The notes under the pieces were generated by a model that worked only from the letters and a program-made list of their open reading frames with translations, searched no databases and was not told the DNA's origin. Shown here one piece after another: positions 27,501 through 34,783 of a stretch of DNA of 64,000 nt; position 1 is the first letter of the stretch; every line of letters starts with the position of its first letter. Source of the DNA: Paractinoplanes rishiriensis (GTDB lineage Bacteria > Actinomycetota > Actinomycetes > Mycobacteriales > Micromonosporaceae). Where the stretch lies: contig NZ_BOMV01000076.1 in assembly GCF_016862375.1 (NCBI RefSeq), positions 62,001 to 126,000 of the forward strand, given 5' to 3'. Both the position numbers and the translations under genes were made by a program.

Positions 27501-27615
27501 CGAGCACCGCCAGGTGCTGGCCGGGATGGGTTGCCCGTACGGCCAGGGCTACCTGTTCTCCAAGCCGGTCACCGCCGACCAGATCGGCCAGTGGCTGTAC
27601 GCGCACTCGTACTGA
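24559..27615 (+). CDS. Membrane-bound PAS-GGDEF-EAL cyclic-di-GMP enzyme
   Basis: A 1018-residue protein: about eight N-terminal membrane helices (residues 1-305), a GAF/PAS-like region and a PAS domain (about 460-575), a GGDEF domain with intact RTGGDEF motif, and an EAL domain with intact EALVRWEHP and DDFGTGYSS. Both synthesis and degradation of cyclic-di-GMP are therefore chemically possible; which dominates cannot be read from sequence. ATG 24559 follows GGAG and starts the first hydrophobic helix; the longer frame from 24481 is unsupported. The alpha-oxoamine synthase gene follows 38 bases later, suggesting co-transcription. Confidence 0.92.
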   Translation: MSPAARTQSFLAAWILALLAVFYAFPACGMYSWLAIGLSAAGAVLVGIRLHQPANRLPWYLLSAVVASFTLGDTTYNILTDYLGYVRPFPSPAEVFYLAVYPMLAIALLVFIRARSGADNRAALLDALVPTAGLGLLSWVLLIAPYVHDTDLGMGEKLASVAYPLGDVLALAMLSRLLIGGGRKPVALHVLAGGVISLLVTDVVYGLRQLEGTWQVGGPVDAGWVLFYAAIAMCALHPSMRELTTVARTAGSRTGAGGRRIVAMALAALIAPAVLLVEDLRGGVEDALMIAAASSSMFLLVIARVAGLIQAQRETAARERALRITGADLVGARGEDEVGKAVVKALGAIVPAGEPYRFHFHRADAAPDTPTGLVGTGWVTVADLPGEAAAELAGFEAALYAESVSGAWSEGGLPRRNYAYLAGRPEMLSPVQPAFEALMAQGTLAIDRITLTNEINRRSSQDYFKALIQSASDVILIVDEDEQIRYASPSALPVFGRTDLVGTSLYRLIAGTDHTELRQLLEQVRTGRGRRDGIDLTAISGDDLLLQVECTCRDLRAEPAVAGLVVTIRDVTERRRLENDLAHQAYHDTLTGLANRALFQSRLELAARQATETYRSVAVLFVDLDDFKEVNDSLGHAAGDQLLVEAGRRVAAAAGPFTTVARTGGDEFAVLVENAGSHSEIEWLAVRIIDALSQPIEVADGTGGRHLVSTTASVGVAAGAQATEITELLRRADTAMYLAKTDGKSTWRRYQDELHDAMMRRLEMRTALNEAVSGDQMRLRFQPIVDLPTSEVVAMEALVRWEHPVRGLLGPNEFIELSEETGSIVAIGSWVLREALRTFAGWRQTVSGSLLRYVSVNVSARQFRAPGFVDQVRRVLAETGAQPEWLLLEITESLVLHDADQVWQDLRALRAMGVRIAIDDFGTGYSSLSYLSQMPVDVLKIDKSFIDDILDNTQQLALVDTIVSLARTLDLAVVAEGIELDEHRQVLAGMGCPYGQGYLFSKPVTADQIGQWLYAHSY

Positions 27616-27653
27616 GCAGTCCCATCCCTTGTCACCACCGCGAAAGGAACCAT

Positions 27654-28907
27654 ATGTCCCACGCTCCCACCGGCGACGGTCTCGAGTTCGTCCAGCGCAA
27701 CGGTCGCTGGGCGGACCTGGAGCGGCTGCGCAGCGGCAACCCCATGTACGACGCCACCATCGAGGAGGTACGCGGGCGCCGGATCCGGGTCGGCGATCAC
27801 TGGCTCGCCGACTTCGCCTCCTGCAACTATCTCGGCTTCGACCTGGAGCCGGAGATCATGGCGGCCATCGAGCCCGAGGTCCGCCGCTGGGGCACCCACC
27901 CCAGCTGGTCGCGCCTGCTCGGCAACCCGGCGCTGTACCCGCAGATCGAGGAGCGGCTGACCGCCCTGCTGGACGCGCCGGACACGCTGGTCCTGCCCAC
28001 CATCACGCACATTCACATGTCGGTGCTGCCGATCCTGGCCGGCAAGGGCTACGTCTTCCTGGACTCGCAGGCGCACAAGACCATTTACGACGGGAGCATG
28101 TACGCCAAGGGCCTGGGCGCCACCGTGCAGCGGTTCCGCGCCAACGACCACGAGCACCTCGCCGAGCTGCTCAGGGCCGCGCCGGCCGGGGTGTCCAAGA
28201 TCGTCGCGATGGACGGCATCAACAGCATGACCGGCAACGCGCCGGACGTCGCCGCCTTCGCCAAGGTCGCACGCGAGCACGGCGCGCTGCTGTACATCGA
28301 CGACGCGCACGGCTTCGGCATGATCGGCGAGCGGGCCGCCAACGAGACGTCCCCGTACGGCATCAAGGGCAACGCGATCGTCAAGTACTGCGGCGAGACC
28401 TACGACAACATCGTGCTGGTCGGCGGCTTCTCCAAGTCGTACTCGTCGCTGCTCGCCTTCCTGGCCCTGCCCACCTGGCTCAAGAACCACCTGAAGGTCT
28501 CGGCCCCGCCGTACCTGTACTCGGGTCCCGCGCCGACCGCGTCGCTGGCCACCGTGCTGGCCGGCTTCGACGTCAACGACAAGCGCGGCGACGCGATCCG
28601 CGCCGACCTCTACCGCAAGAGCATGAAGGTCCTCAACCACGTACGCGGCCTGGGTGTCTACACCCCGAACACCGGTGACACGCCGGTCATCGAGCTGCCG
28701 CTGGCCGAGGGCGAGGACATCGACGCCGTGGGCAAGCTGCTCTGGGACCGCGGCATCTACGTGACCCTGGCCGCCTACCCGCTGGTGCCGCGCGACCAGG
28801 TCGGCTTCCGGGCCCAGGTCACCGCCGCCAACACCGACGACGAGCTGGACGAGCTGAACGCCGTCATCACCGAGCTCGCCGAGGCAGGGAAGCTCCGGCG
28901 TTGCTGA
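27654..28907 (+). CDS. Alpha-oxoamine synthase family PLP enzyme
   Basis: A 417-residue fold-type I PLP enzyme related to 8-amino-7-oxononanoate synthase, serine palmitoyltransferase and CqsA. Landmarks are ADFASCNYLGFDLEPEI near residue 52, HIHMSVLPIL, SQAHKTIYDG, DDAHGFGMIGERAA near 220 (the Asp that holds the PLP ring and its histidine), and VGGFSKSYSSLLAF with the Schiff-base lysine near 264. The reaction is decarboxylative condensation of an amino acid with an acyl-CoA. No biotin genes are nearby, so biotin synthesis is unlikely; a sphingoid base, a signal ketone or another amino ketone is possible. A strong GAAAGGAAC precedes ATG 27654. Confidence 0.85.
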   Translation: MSHAPTGDGLEFVQRNGRWADLERLRSGNPMYDATIEEVRGRRIRVGDHWLADFASCNYLGFDLEPEIMAAIEPEVRRWGTHPSWSRLLGNPALYPQIEERLTALLDAPDTLVLPTITHIHMSVLPILAGKGYVFLDSQAHKTIYDGSMYAKGLGATVQRFRANDHEHLAELLRAAPAGVSKIVAMDGINSMTGNAPDVAAFAKVAREHGALLYIDDAHGFGMIGERAANETSPYGIKGNAIVKYCGETYDNIVLVGGFSKSYSSLLAFLALPTWLKNHLKVSAPPYLYSGPAPTASLATVLAGFDVNDKRGDAIRADLYRKSMKVLNHVRGLGVYTPNTGDTPVIELPLAEGEDIDAVGKLLWDRGIYVTLAAYPLVPRDQVGFRAQVTAANTDDELDELNAVITELAEAGKLRRC

Positions 28908-28947
28908 ACCGAGCTCACCCGCCGCGGAAAACCCCAGAGGAAAAGCG

Positions 28948-30288
28948 ATGAGCAAAGCCGGTCCACTCAGACCGCTACGCCACCGGCAGTTCCGGCTGCT
29001 GTGGACCGGCATGACCGCCTCGCTGATCGGCGACGGGATGCTGCTCGTCGCCCTCGCCTGGCACGTGTACGACCTGTTCGGGGTGCCGGCCGCGATGTCC
29101 GCCGTGGGCGTCGCGCTGAGCCTCCCACAGGTCGTCACGCTGCTGCTCGGGGGCGTGATCAGCGACCGCTTCGATCCGCGGCGGGTGATGCTGGTCTCCG
29201 ATCTGGTGCGCGGCACGGTGATGGTGATCATCGCCGTGCTGACCCTGACCGGGGCGCTCACCTCGCTGTGGATGCTGCTCGTGCTGGCGGTCATCTACGG
29301 AGCGGCGGCCGGGTTCTTCGGCCCGTCTTTCGACGCGCTCGTGCCCCAGATCGTGCCGGAGGAGGACCTGGTCGCGGCGAACTCGCTGGACCAGTTCGTC
29401 CGCCCGGCCGGTCTGGGGATCTTCGGGCCGATGCTGGCCGGCGCCGTCATCGGGGTCGCCGGCGCCGGCTGGGCGTTCGCGGTCGACGCCGCGACGTTCG
29501 CGGTGTCGGTGGCCTGCCTGCTGGCGATGCGGCGGTCGTCGGCCACGCTGGCGCCCGCGGCGGAGGACGACGAGCCGCCGCTGTCCATGTGGCAGGAGCT
29601 GCGCGAGGGCATCAGGTACGTGCGCAGCCACGTCTGGCTGTGGGGCACGTTCCTGTCCGCCACGTTCACCTACCTGCTGTTCGTCGGCCCCACCGAGGTG
29701 CTGCTCCCGTACCTGGTGAAGACCGAACTGGGCGGCAGCGCCACGGCCCTCGGGCTGATCCTCACCTCGGGCGGCCTCGGCGCCATCGCGGCCGCTCTCG
29801 CGGTGGGCTGGATCGGCATCCCGCGCCGCTTCATGTCCTACATGTACGGCACCTGGGCGATCGCCACCCTGGCCGTGGCGGGGTACGGCATGGCCACCGC
29901 GACCTGGCAGCTGGCGCTGGCCTGCGTGCTGGTCAACGGCCTGGAGGCGGCCGGGACGGTGGCCTGGGCCACCACCAAGCAGCGGCTGGTGCCGACCCGC
30001 CTGCTCGGCCGGGTCTCCAGCGTGGACTGGTTCGTCTCGACCGCACTGCTGCCGCTGTCGTACGCGCTCGCGGCTCCGCTGGCGTCCTGGATCGGGGTGC
30101 GAAACACGCTCCTCGGCGCCGGCCTGCTCGGTGCGGCGGTCACCCTCGGGTTCCTGTTCCTGCCCGGCATGCGCGGGCCGGAGCGGGAGGCCATGTACAA
30201 GCCGAGGCACGCCCGCTGGCTGGTTTATGTGGAGAAGCCGGCGCGCGAAGAGGCGCCGCAGGAGACGAGAGAGGCGGTGCCGGTCTGA
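28948..30288 (+). CDS. MFS transporter
   Basis: A 446-residue 12-helix MFS permease of the DHA3/transmembrane secretion effector type: RPLRHRQFRLLWTGMTASLI near the start, DRFDPRRVMLVSDLVRG as loop 2-3, and a central hydrophilic linker (AAEDDEPPLSMWQELREGIR) before the second half. The C-terminal tail is hydrophilic and acidic. It probably exports a small molecule. It lies 40 bases after the oxoamine synthase with a GAGGAAAAGC ribosome site, and its stop overlaps the next ATG (TGATG), so the genes form one unit. Confidence 0.9.
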   Translation: MSKAGPLRPLRHRQFRLLWTGMTASLIGDGMLLVALAWHVYDLFGVPAAMSAVGVALSLPQVVTLLLGGVISDRFDPRRVMLVSDLVRGTVMVIIAVLTLTGALTSLWMLLVLAVIYGAAAGFFGPSFDALVPQIVPEEDLVAANSLDQFVRPAGLGIFGPMLAGAVIGVAGAGWAFAVDAATFAVSVACLLAMRRSSATLAPAAEDDEPPLSMWQELREGIRYVRSHVWLWGTFLSATFTYLLFVGPTEVLLPYLVKTELGGSATALGLILTSGGLGAIAAALAVGWIGIPRRFMSYMYGTWAIATLAVAGYGMATATWQLALACVLVNGLEAAGTVAWATTKQRLVPTRLLGRVSSVDWFVSTALLPLSYALAAPLASWIGVRNTLLGAGLLGAAVTLGFLFLPGMRGPEREAMYKPRHARWLVYVEKPAREEAPQETREAVPV

Positions 30289-30671
30289 TGGCCGAACCGA
30301 TCCAGGCCGTCCGGGACCTCAGCGCCGCGTTCGCCGCCCGGGATCTCGGTGCCGCGCTGGCCTGCTTCGCCCCCGGCGACGACGTGGGTTACGCCGGCTC
30401 GGAGCGAGTCGAGACCGCATCCGGCCGGGCGGCCTTGGTTGCGCTGCTCGGCGAGGTCTTTCAAAGGCCGGAGGCGTACGCGTGGCAGGCCGGCGCCGGC
30501 ACCGTGCACCGGTACGGCGATCGCGCGTACGTCTTCGCCGAGGCCGACGGCCAGGTGCGCACCGACGCGGGGGAGACGGAGTCGTTCCCGTACCGCGTCT
30601 CGGGTCTGGTGGAGCTGGTCGGCGACCGTTGGTTGTGGCGGCACTGCCAGGGTGGCGAGCCCACCGATTAG
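30288..30671 (+). CDS. SnoaL/NTF2-like protein
   Basis: A 127-residue protein with the cone-shaped NTF2-like pattern: VRDLSAAFAARDLGAALACF, FAPGDDVGYAGSE, TASGRAALVALLGEVFQRP and the strand-rich end (YVFAEADG to WLWRHCQG). SnoaL-like members are small hydrolases, cyclases, epimerases or ligand-binding proteins; the residues that would settle the activity cannot be assigned. Its ATG overlaps the MFS stop, indicating translational coupling. Confidence 0.78.
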   Translation: MAEPIQAVRDLSAAFAARDLGAALACFAPGDDVGYAGSERVETASGRAALVALLGEVFQRPEAYAWQAGAGTVHRYGDRAYVFAEADGQVRTDAGETESFPYRVSGLVELVGDRWLWRHCQGGEPTD

Positions 30672-30700
30672 TTCTGGTCTCCGCCGCGGTCTACCGAGGC

Positions 30701-31942
30701 ATGAACATCATCAAGCAGACGCTGACCGCCGCCGGACCGATCTTCCTGCCCGGCGACGCCGGATACGACACCGACCGCCGCGCTCTCAACCCGGCGCTCG
30801 ACCCGCACCCGGCGGCCGTGCTGCGGGCGGCCGGCACCGACGACGTCCGTGCCGCGCTGCTGGCCGGTCGCCGGCTCGGCCTGCCGTTCGCGGTGCAGGC
30901 CACCGGGCACGGCACCCACGTGGCGCACGACGGCGCGCTGCTGGTGCGCACCGGCGCGATGAGTTCGGTGCTGGTCGACCCGGACCGGCGGACCGCGCGG
31001 GTCGGGCCCGGTGCCCGGTGGGGTGACGTGCTGCGGGCCGCCGCGCCGTTCGGCCTGGCCCCGCTGTCCGGCTCGTCACCCGACGTCGGCGTCACCGGGT
31101 ACACGCTCGGCGGCGGCCTGGGCTGGCTGGCCCGCGCGTACGGCCTGGCCGCCGACAGCGTGCTGCGGGCGCGGGTGGTCACCGCCGACGGCAGCGTGCG
31201 GACCGCCGACGCCGAGCACCACCCGGACCTGTTCTGGGCGCTGCGCGGCGGCGGTGGCGGGTTCGGCGTGGTCACCGCGCTGGAGTTCCGGCTGTACCCG
31301 GTCTCGCAGGTGTACGCCGGCACGGTCACCTTCGGCCGCGAGCGGGCCGCCGAGACGCTGTCCTACTACCGGCAGTGGATCGAGCAGGCACCCGACGAGT
31401 TGAGCACCGCGCTGCTGCTCACCCGGGACGGCTCGCTGGTGATCAAGGCGATGTACGTGGGCGACGGCCACCACGGGCGCCGCCTGCTCGAACCGCTGTG
31501 GCGGGTGGCCGGCCCGGTCCGGCAGGACGACATGCGGATGGTCGGCTACTCCCGGGCGGCCATGGGCGGCACCTTCGCCCGCACCTTCGACCAGGTGCGC
31601 ACGCTCGGCGACGACCTGATCGCGGCGCTGGTGGCCGAGCCGGACGCCACGGTCGAGATCCGCCACTGGGGCGGCCGCATCGCCCGCGACACCGGTGCCG
31701 CCGCGCACCGCGACGCGCCGCTGTCGGTGATCCTGGACGCGGTGCCGACGCCACGGGTGTCCGAGGCGCTGGCCCGGACCGGCCTGGGCAGCAGCTTCCT
31801 GAACTTCCTGGGCGACCGGTCCCGGATCGCGACGGCGTTCACGGCCCGCAACGGGGCGGCGCTGCGCGCGGTCAAGGCCACGTACGATCCGGAGAACGTG
31901 TTCGGTGGAATCTCGCCTGCGCCGCTCGCCGTACCGGCTTAG
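30701..31942 (+). CDS. FAD-binding (BBE/PCMH-type) oxidoreductase
   Basis: A 413-residue PCMH-fold flavoprotein: the N-terminal FAD-binding domain with FAVQATGHGTHVAHDGALLV (the His in ATGHGT is the usual site of covalent flavin attachment), TARVGPGARWGDVLRAA, and GVTGYTLGGGLGWLARAYGL; then the substrate domain and a short berberine-bridge-like tail ending YDPENVFGGISP. It oxidises an alcohol, sugar or aromatic with O2. No signal peptide is seen. It sits 29 bases after the SnoaL-like gene, so may share the operon or be separate. Confidence 0.87.
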   Translation: MNIIKQTLTAAGPIFLPGDAGYDTDRRALNPALDPHPAAVLRAAGTDDVRAALLAGRRLGLPFAVQATGHGTHVAHDGALLVRTGAMSSVLVDPDRRTARVGPGARWGDVLRAAAPFGLAPLSGSSPDVGVTGYTLGGGLGWLARAYGLAADSVLRARVVTADGSVRTADAEHHPDLFWALRGGGGGFGVVTALEFRLYPVSQVYAGTVTFGRERAAETLSYYRQWIEQAPDELSTALLLTRDGSLVIKAMYVGDGHHGRRLLEPLWRVAGPVRQDDMRMVGYSRAAMGGTFARTFDQVRTLGDDLIAALVAEPDATVEIRHWGGRIARDTGAAAHRDAPLSVILDAVPTPRVSEALARTGLGSSFLNFLGDRSRIATAFTARNGAALRAVKATYDPENVFGGISPAPLAVPA

Positions 31943-31950
31943 CATGTCTG

Positions 31951-32319
31951 ATGCTCACCGGAACGATCCTCGCCGAGAGCCTGCGCGTCGGCTCTGATCT
32001 CAGCGTCCCGTCCCTGCGCGTCGTGCGGATCCGGCGGGACGACGTGTCCGCCTCGTCGACGCCGACGCAGCCGGACGTGTTCACCGTCCTGCAGTTCGAG
32101 GCCGATGACGCGGTCGCCGATCAGCTCGCCGACGCTCTTGCCGAGATGCTCATCGACGGTCCGAACTGGTACGCCGACTTCCGCGCCGGGGCCGAGCACG
32201 TGGTGGTCTTCCCGGGCCGGATTTTCCGGTACGCGGTGGGCGACGAGGACGGTCGAGCGGCTGCCGTCGCCTATGGCCGCCAGTTGGGTATCCCCGAGCC
32301 GCAATTGGACTGGCGATGA
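31951..32319 (+). CDS. Hypothetical protein
   Basis: A 122-residue acidic protein. Its main feature is a compact alpha/beta pattern (MLTGTILAESLRVGSDLSVP, DVFTVLQFEADDAVADQLAD, EHVVVFPGRIFRYAVGDEDG), reminiscent of small actinobacterial proteins found next to hydrolases. No catalytic motif or signal is visible and I do not recognise a family. It overlaps the alpha/beta hydrolase gene by four bases (ATGA), implying co-translation. Confidence 0.72.
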   Translation: MLTGTILAESLRVGSDLSVPSLRVVRIRRDDVSASSTPTQPDVFTVLQFEADDAVADQLADALAEMLIDGPNWYADFRAGAEHVVVFPGRIFRYAVGDEDGRAAAVAYGRQLGIPEPQLDWR

Positions 32320-33080
32320 CACTGGCGCACGACATCACCGGCGACGGCCCTGCCGTACTGCTGCTGCACTCGACCGTGTGCGACCGGCGGATGTGGGATC
32401 CACAGGTGCCGGCGCTGGTCGCGGCCGGCTACCGGGTGATCCGGGCCGACCTGCGCGGGTACGGCGAGACCCCGGTGCCGGACCGGCCGTACAACGACGC
32501 CGACGACGTGGCCGGGTTACTCGACGGCATCGACGAGGTCGCGGTGGTGGGCGCGTCCGGCGGCGGCGCGGTCGCGGTGGAGTTCGCCGCCCGGCACCCC
32601 CGCCGGGTCACCGCGCTGGTGCTGCTGGCCTCCGCACTGGCCGGCCACGAGCCCGGGCCGGAGCTGCGCGAGTTCGGCCGGCGCGAGGACGAACTGCTGG
32701 AGGCCGGCGACATCGAGGCCGCGACCGCATTGAACGTCGATCTCTGGGTCGGCCCGGCCGCGTCGAAAAGCGACCTGTCACGCGTACGGGAAATGCAGTT
32801 GAATGCTTTTGCCGTGCAGCTGGCGGCGACCGAGGAGCATCCGCAGATCGAGTACGACTATGACGTCGCCGCGATCACCGCGCCCACCCTGCTGGTGTCC
32901 GGCGCGCACGACCTGCCAGACTTCCGCGAAATCGCCGAACGGCTGGCCGCCACCCTGCCCGACGCCCGCCACCTGCACCTGGACTGGGCCGGCCACCTGC
33001 CCAGCGTGGAACGCCCCACCGAGATCAACGCGTTGCTGGCAGACTTCCTGCGTGCTGCTTGGCCGCCGCCACCAGCGTGA
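32316..33080 (+). CDS. Alpha/beta hydrolase
   Basis: A 254-residue alpha/beta hydrolase: oxyanion-hole region GPAVLLLHSTVCDRRMW, nucleophile elbow VVGASGGGAVAVEF with Ser as nucleophile, the ITAPTLLVSGAHD strand, and a late DWAGHLPSVERP with the catalytic His; an acid residue lies in the SGAHD region. Length and order fit 3-oxoadipate enol-lactonase-like or esterase enzymes. Starts by ATGA overlap with the preceding gene. Its 3' end overlaps the convergent membrane protein gene. Confidence 0.9.
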   Translation: MTLAHDITGDGPAVLLLHSTVCDRRMWDPQVPALVAAGYRVIRADLRGYGETPVPDRPYNDADDVAGLLDGIDEVAVVGASGGGAVAVEFAARHPRRVTALVLLASALAGHEPGPELREFGRREDELLEAGDIEAATALNVDLWVGPAASKSDLSRVREMQLNAFAVQLAATEEHPQIEYDYDVAAITAPTLLVSGAHDLPDFREIAERLAATLPDARHLHLDWAGHLPSVERPTEINALLADFLRAAWPPPPA

Positions 33081-33579
33081 CAAAACCGGCATGCGGCCGG
33101 CGGAACTCGAGCGTCTGGCCGGACGAGTCGACGTAGCCGTTCGCGATCCGGCCGGTGGTCGACCGGGACAGCGCCCAGAGCCCCGCAACCAGCACCAGAA
33201 CGGCGACCGCGACGGTGCTGCCCCAGCTTTCCAACGCCGCGAACGCGACCACCACGAGCCCGCCGGCCAGACCGAGCAGCGTCGCGGTGACGGCCCGGCG
33301 CAACGCGCGCAGCCGCAGGCACCGGGCGCAGAGCGGCCAAGCCGGCGAAACCACCCGCTTCTCCGTGGCCAGCACCACAATCATCATGATCAGCGGCGCG
33401 ATGACCATCAGCACGGTGCCCCCGGGCACGAGCGTCCGAAACGTGACCGGCGGCTGAGCGGCAGCCGGCTCACCGTGCCGCACACACACGGTGGGAATAC
33501 CCCACCCGGTCGCCACGAACGGGGCGGGCACGATCACAACGCGCAACTGAGCCTCCAGGATCGATCTCCGGAGGCCCAT
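33025..33579 (-). CDS. Small membrane protein
   Basis: Up to 184 residues with two or three hydrophobic segments (VLMVIAPLIMMIVVLATEK, TLLGLAGGLVVVAFAALE, VAVAVLVLVAGLWALSR), a CARC pair near residue 85, and a soluble C-terminal tail with IANGYVDSSGQTLEF. The ATG at 33579 lacks a clear ribosome site; GGAGG precedes an in-frame TTG about 13 codons in, so the true start could be internal. Its 3' end overlaps the convergent hydrolase by 56 bases. The divergent EgtD-like gene shares promoter-like sequence with it. Function unknown. Confidence 0.65.
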   Translation of the reverse strand: MGLRRSILEAQLRVVIVPAPFVATGWGIPTVCVRHGEPAAAQPPVTFRTLVPGGTVLMVIAPLIMMIVVLATEKRVVSPAWPLCARCLRLRALRRAVTATLLGLAGGLVVVAFAALESWGSTVAVAVLVLVAGLWALSRSTTGRIANGYVDSSGQTLEFRRPHAGFVTLVAAAKQHAGSLPATR

Positions 33580-33663
33580 CTTCTACGGTCGATCCGGATC
33601 CGGCGACCCCGGCCAGGCACGATCGAGTCGTGGCGCGCCCGTGTATCTCATAGGTGGCATGCG

Positions 33664-33755
33664 TATTTGTCAAGAATGAGTTACAGGGTGTGAAATGTGC
33701 GCCCATGGGTGCGGCTGAGGAGTTATTTTACCGGCCCAACTATGCTTGACAAATA
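33664..33755. promoter_or_regulatory. Inverted pair of promoter-like 11-mers (divergent promoters)
   Basis: TATTTGTCAAG at 33664-33674 and CTTGACAAATA at 33745-33755 are exact inverted copies, each containing a perfect -35 (TTGACA) pointing outward: toward the minus-strand membrane protein and toward the plus-strand EgtD-like gene. For the plus side, GATGAT at 33768-33773 lies 16 bases further and fits a -10 four of six. The region is markedly AT-rich. This looks like coordinated divergent promoters or operator copies. Confidence 0.6.
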
Positions 33756-33823
33756 AGCCCAAGAATCGATGATGAGCTACCTATGAAGCAGCCTGGCATG
33801 GTCCACTCCGGCGGAGGCGCTCC

Positions 33824-34783
33824 GTGAGCGACACCGACACCGACGCGAAGGTCGCTGCATACTTCGAGCGTCCAGGTCATCGCCACGCCGTCGAACAGGG
33901 GATCGTTGACGGCAAGCTGCCGTTGAAGTTCGCCTACGCGGGCAGTGCGGCGCACACCCATGACCGGCTCGCGCGACACGAGGGCTATCAGGCGGTGACC
34001 GGTGCGGCAGCCAACGTCCGGGAGACCTTTCGCAGCGCTGGGCTCGATGAAGTGCCCGCAATCGTCGAGATCGGCCCAGGTAACGGTCTCAACTCGATGA
34101 CCATTCTGCGCCGGCTCGGTGATGCCAAGAGGCCGCCGCGGATGCTTCTCGGGCTCGACTTCAGCGAGACATTGCTGGGCATGGCCGAGGCCAATTTCCG
34201 CCGCGAGCTGGGTGAAGTCTCGTTCACCGGTCACGTCTGGGACGTCGAGGCCGAACCCACCGCCGCTGTTGACTCCTGGCGTCCGCCGGAGACTCCCGTG
34301 CCGGTGCTGCTGCTGGGCAACACGATCGGCAACTTCGAGCAGCCGTCAGCGGCACTCGGGCATGTCCGGCGCAGCATGCGCATGGGTGACACCCTAGTCA
34401 TCGGCGCAACGCTACGGCGCGATGGCATCAACGCTCGCAGCATGACAGAGCCCTACCGAAATGCCACGTTCACGGAGGCAGCGCTCGAGCCACTCCACGC
34501 TTGCGGGGTCAGCCCGGCCGACGTCTGCTTCACCGTCGATTACATCGACGACGAGGTTGTCGGCTTCGCCGTCCTGAGGCGGGGACTCAACATCCTCGGA
34601 CATGAGCTGCCGCCCGGTCATCGGGTGCGTTGTTTCGTGTCGCACCGATTCACCCCTGACCACATCCACTCGATTGTCCGGGCCGCGGGCCTCGTGGTCG
34701 GAGTCTCCAGGATCGATGAGGCAGCAAATCACATCGTCGTGACCGCGGCCAAAGAGAACAGCGCCGAAGGCTGCACGTCGTGA
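33824..34783 (+). CDS. EgtD-like SAM-dependent methyltransferase (Methyltransf_33 type)
   Basis: A 319-residue class I methyltransferase resembling L-histidine N-alpha-methyltransferases: VEIGPGNGLNSMTILRRLGD (motif I) near residue 82, ACDLDFSET-like LLGLDFSETLLGMAEANFR, and VPVLLLGNTIGNFEQPSAAL near 158, the family hallmark. No ergothioneine biosynthesis genes follow, so an ergothioneine role is unlikely; it probably methylates another amine. GTG 33824 follows GGCGGAGGCGC. It overlaps the next gene by four bases. The codon use and GC content (63% in a counted sample within this operon) are lower than the 82% in a counted sample of the FAD oxidoreductase gene to the left. Confidence 0.82.
   Translation: MSDTDTDAKVAAYFERPGHRHAVEQGIVDGKLPLKFAYAGSAAHTHDRLARHEGYQAVTGAAANVRETFRSAGLDEVPAIVEIGPGNGLNSMTILRRLGDAKRPPRMLLGLDFSETLLGMAEANFRRELGEVSFTGHVWDVEAEPTAAVDSWRPPETPVPVLLLGNTIGNFEQPSAALGHVRRSMRMGDTLVIGATLRRDGINARSMTEPYRNATFTEAALEPLHACGVSPADVCFTVDYIDDEVVGFAVLRRGLNILGHELPPGHRVRCFVSHRFTPDHIHSIVRAAGLVVGVSRIDEAANHIVVTAAKENSAEGCTS

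Noticed and set aside
24532..27606. 1024-codon minus-strand frame opposite the GGDEF-EAL gene
   Set aside because: The plus strand carries intact GGDEF and EAL motifs. The minus frame has no recognisable domain.
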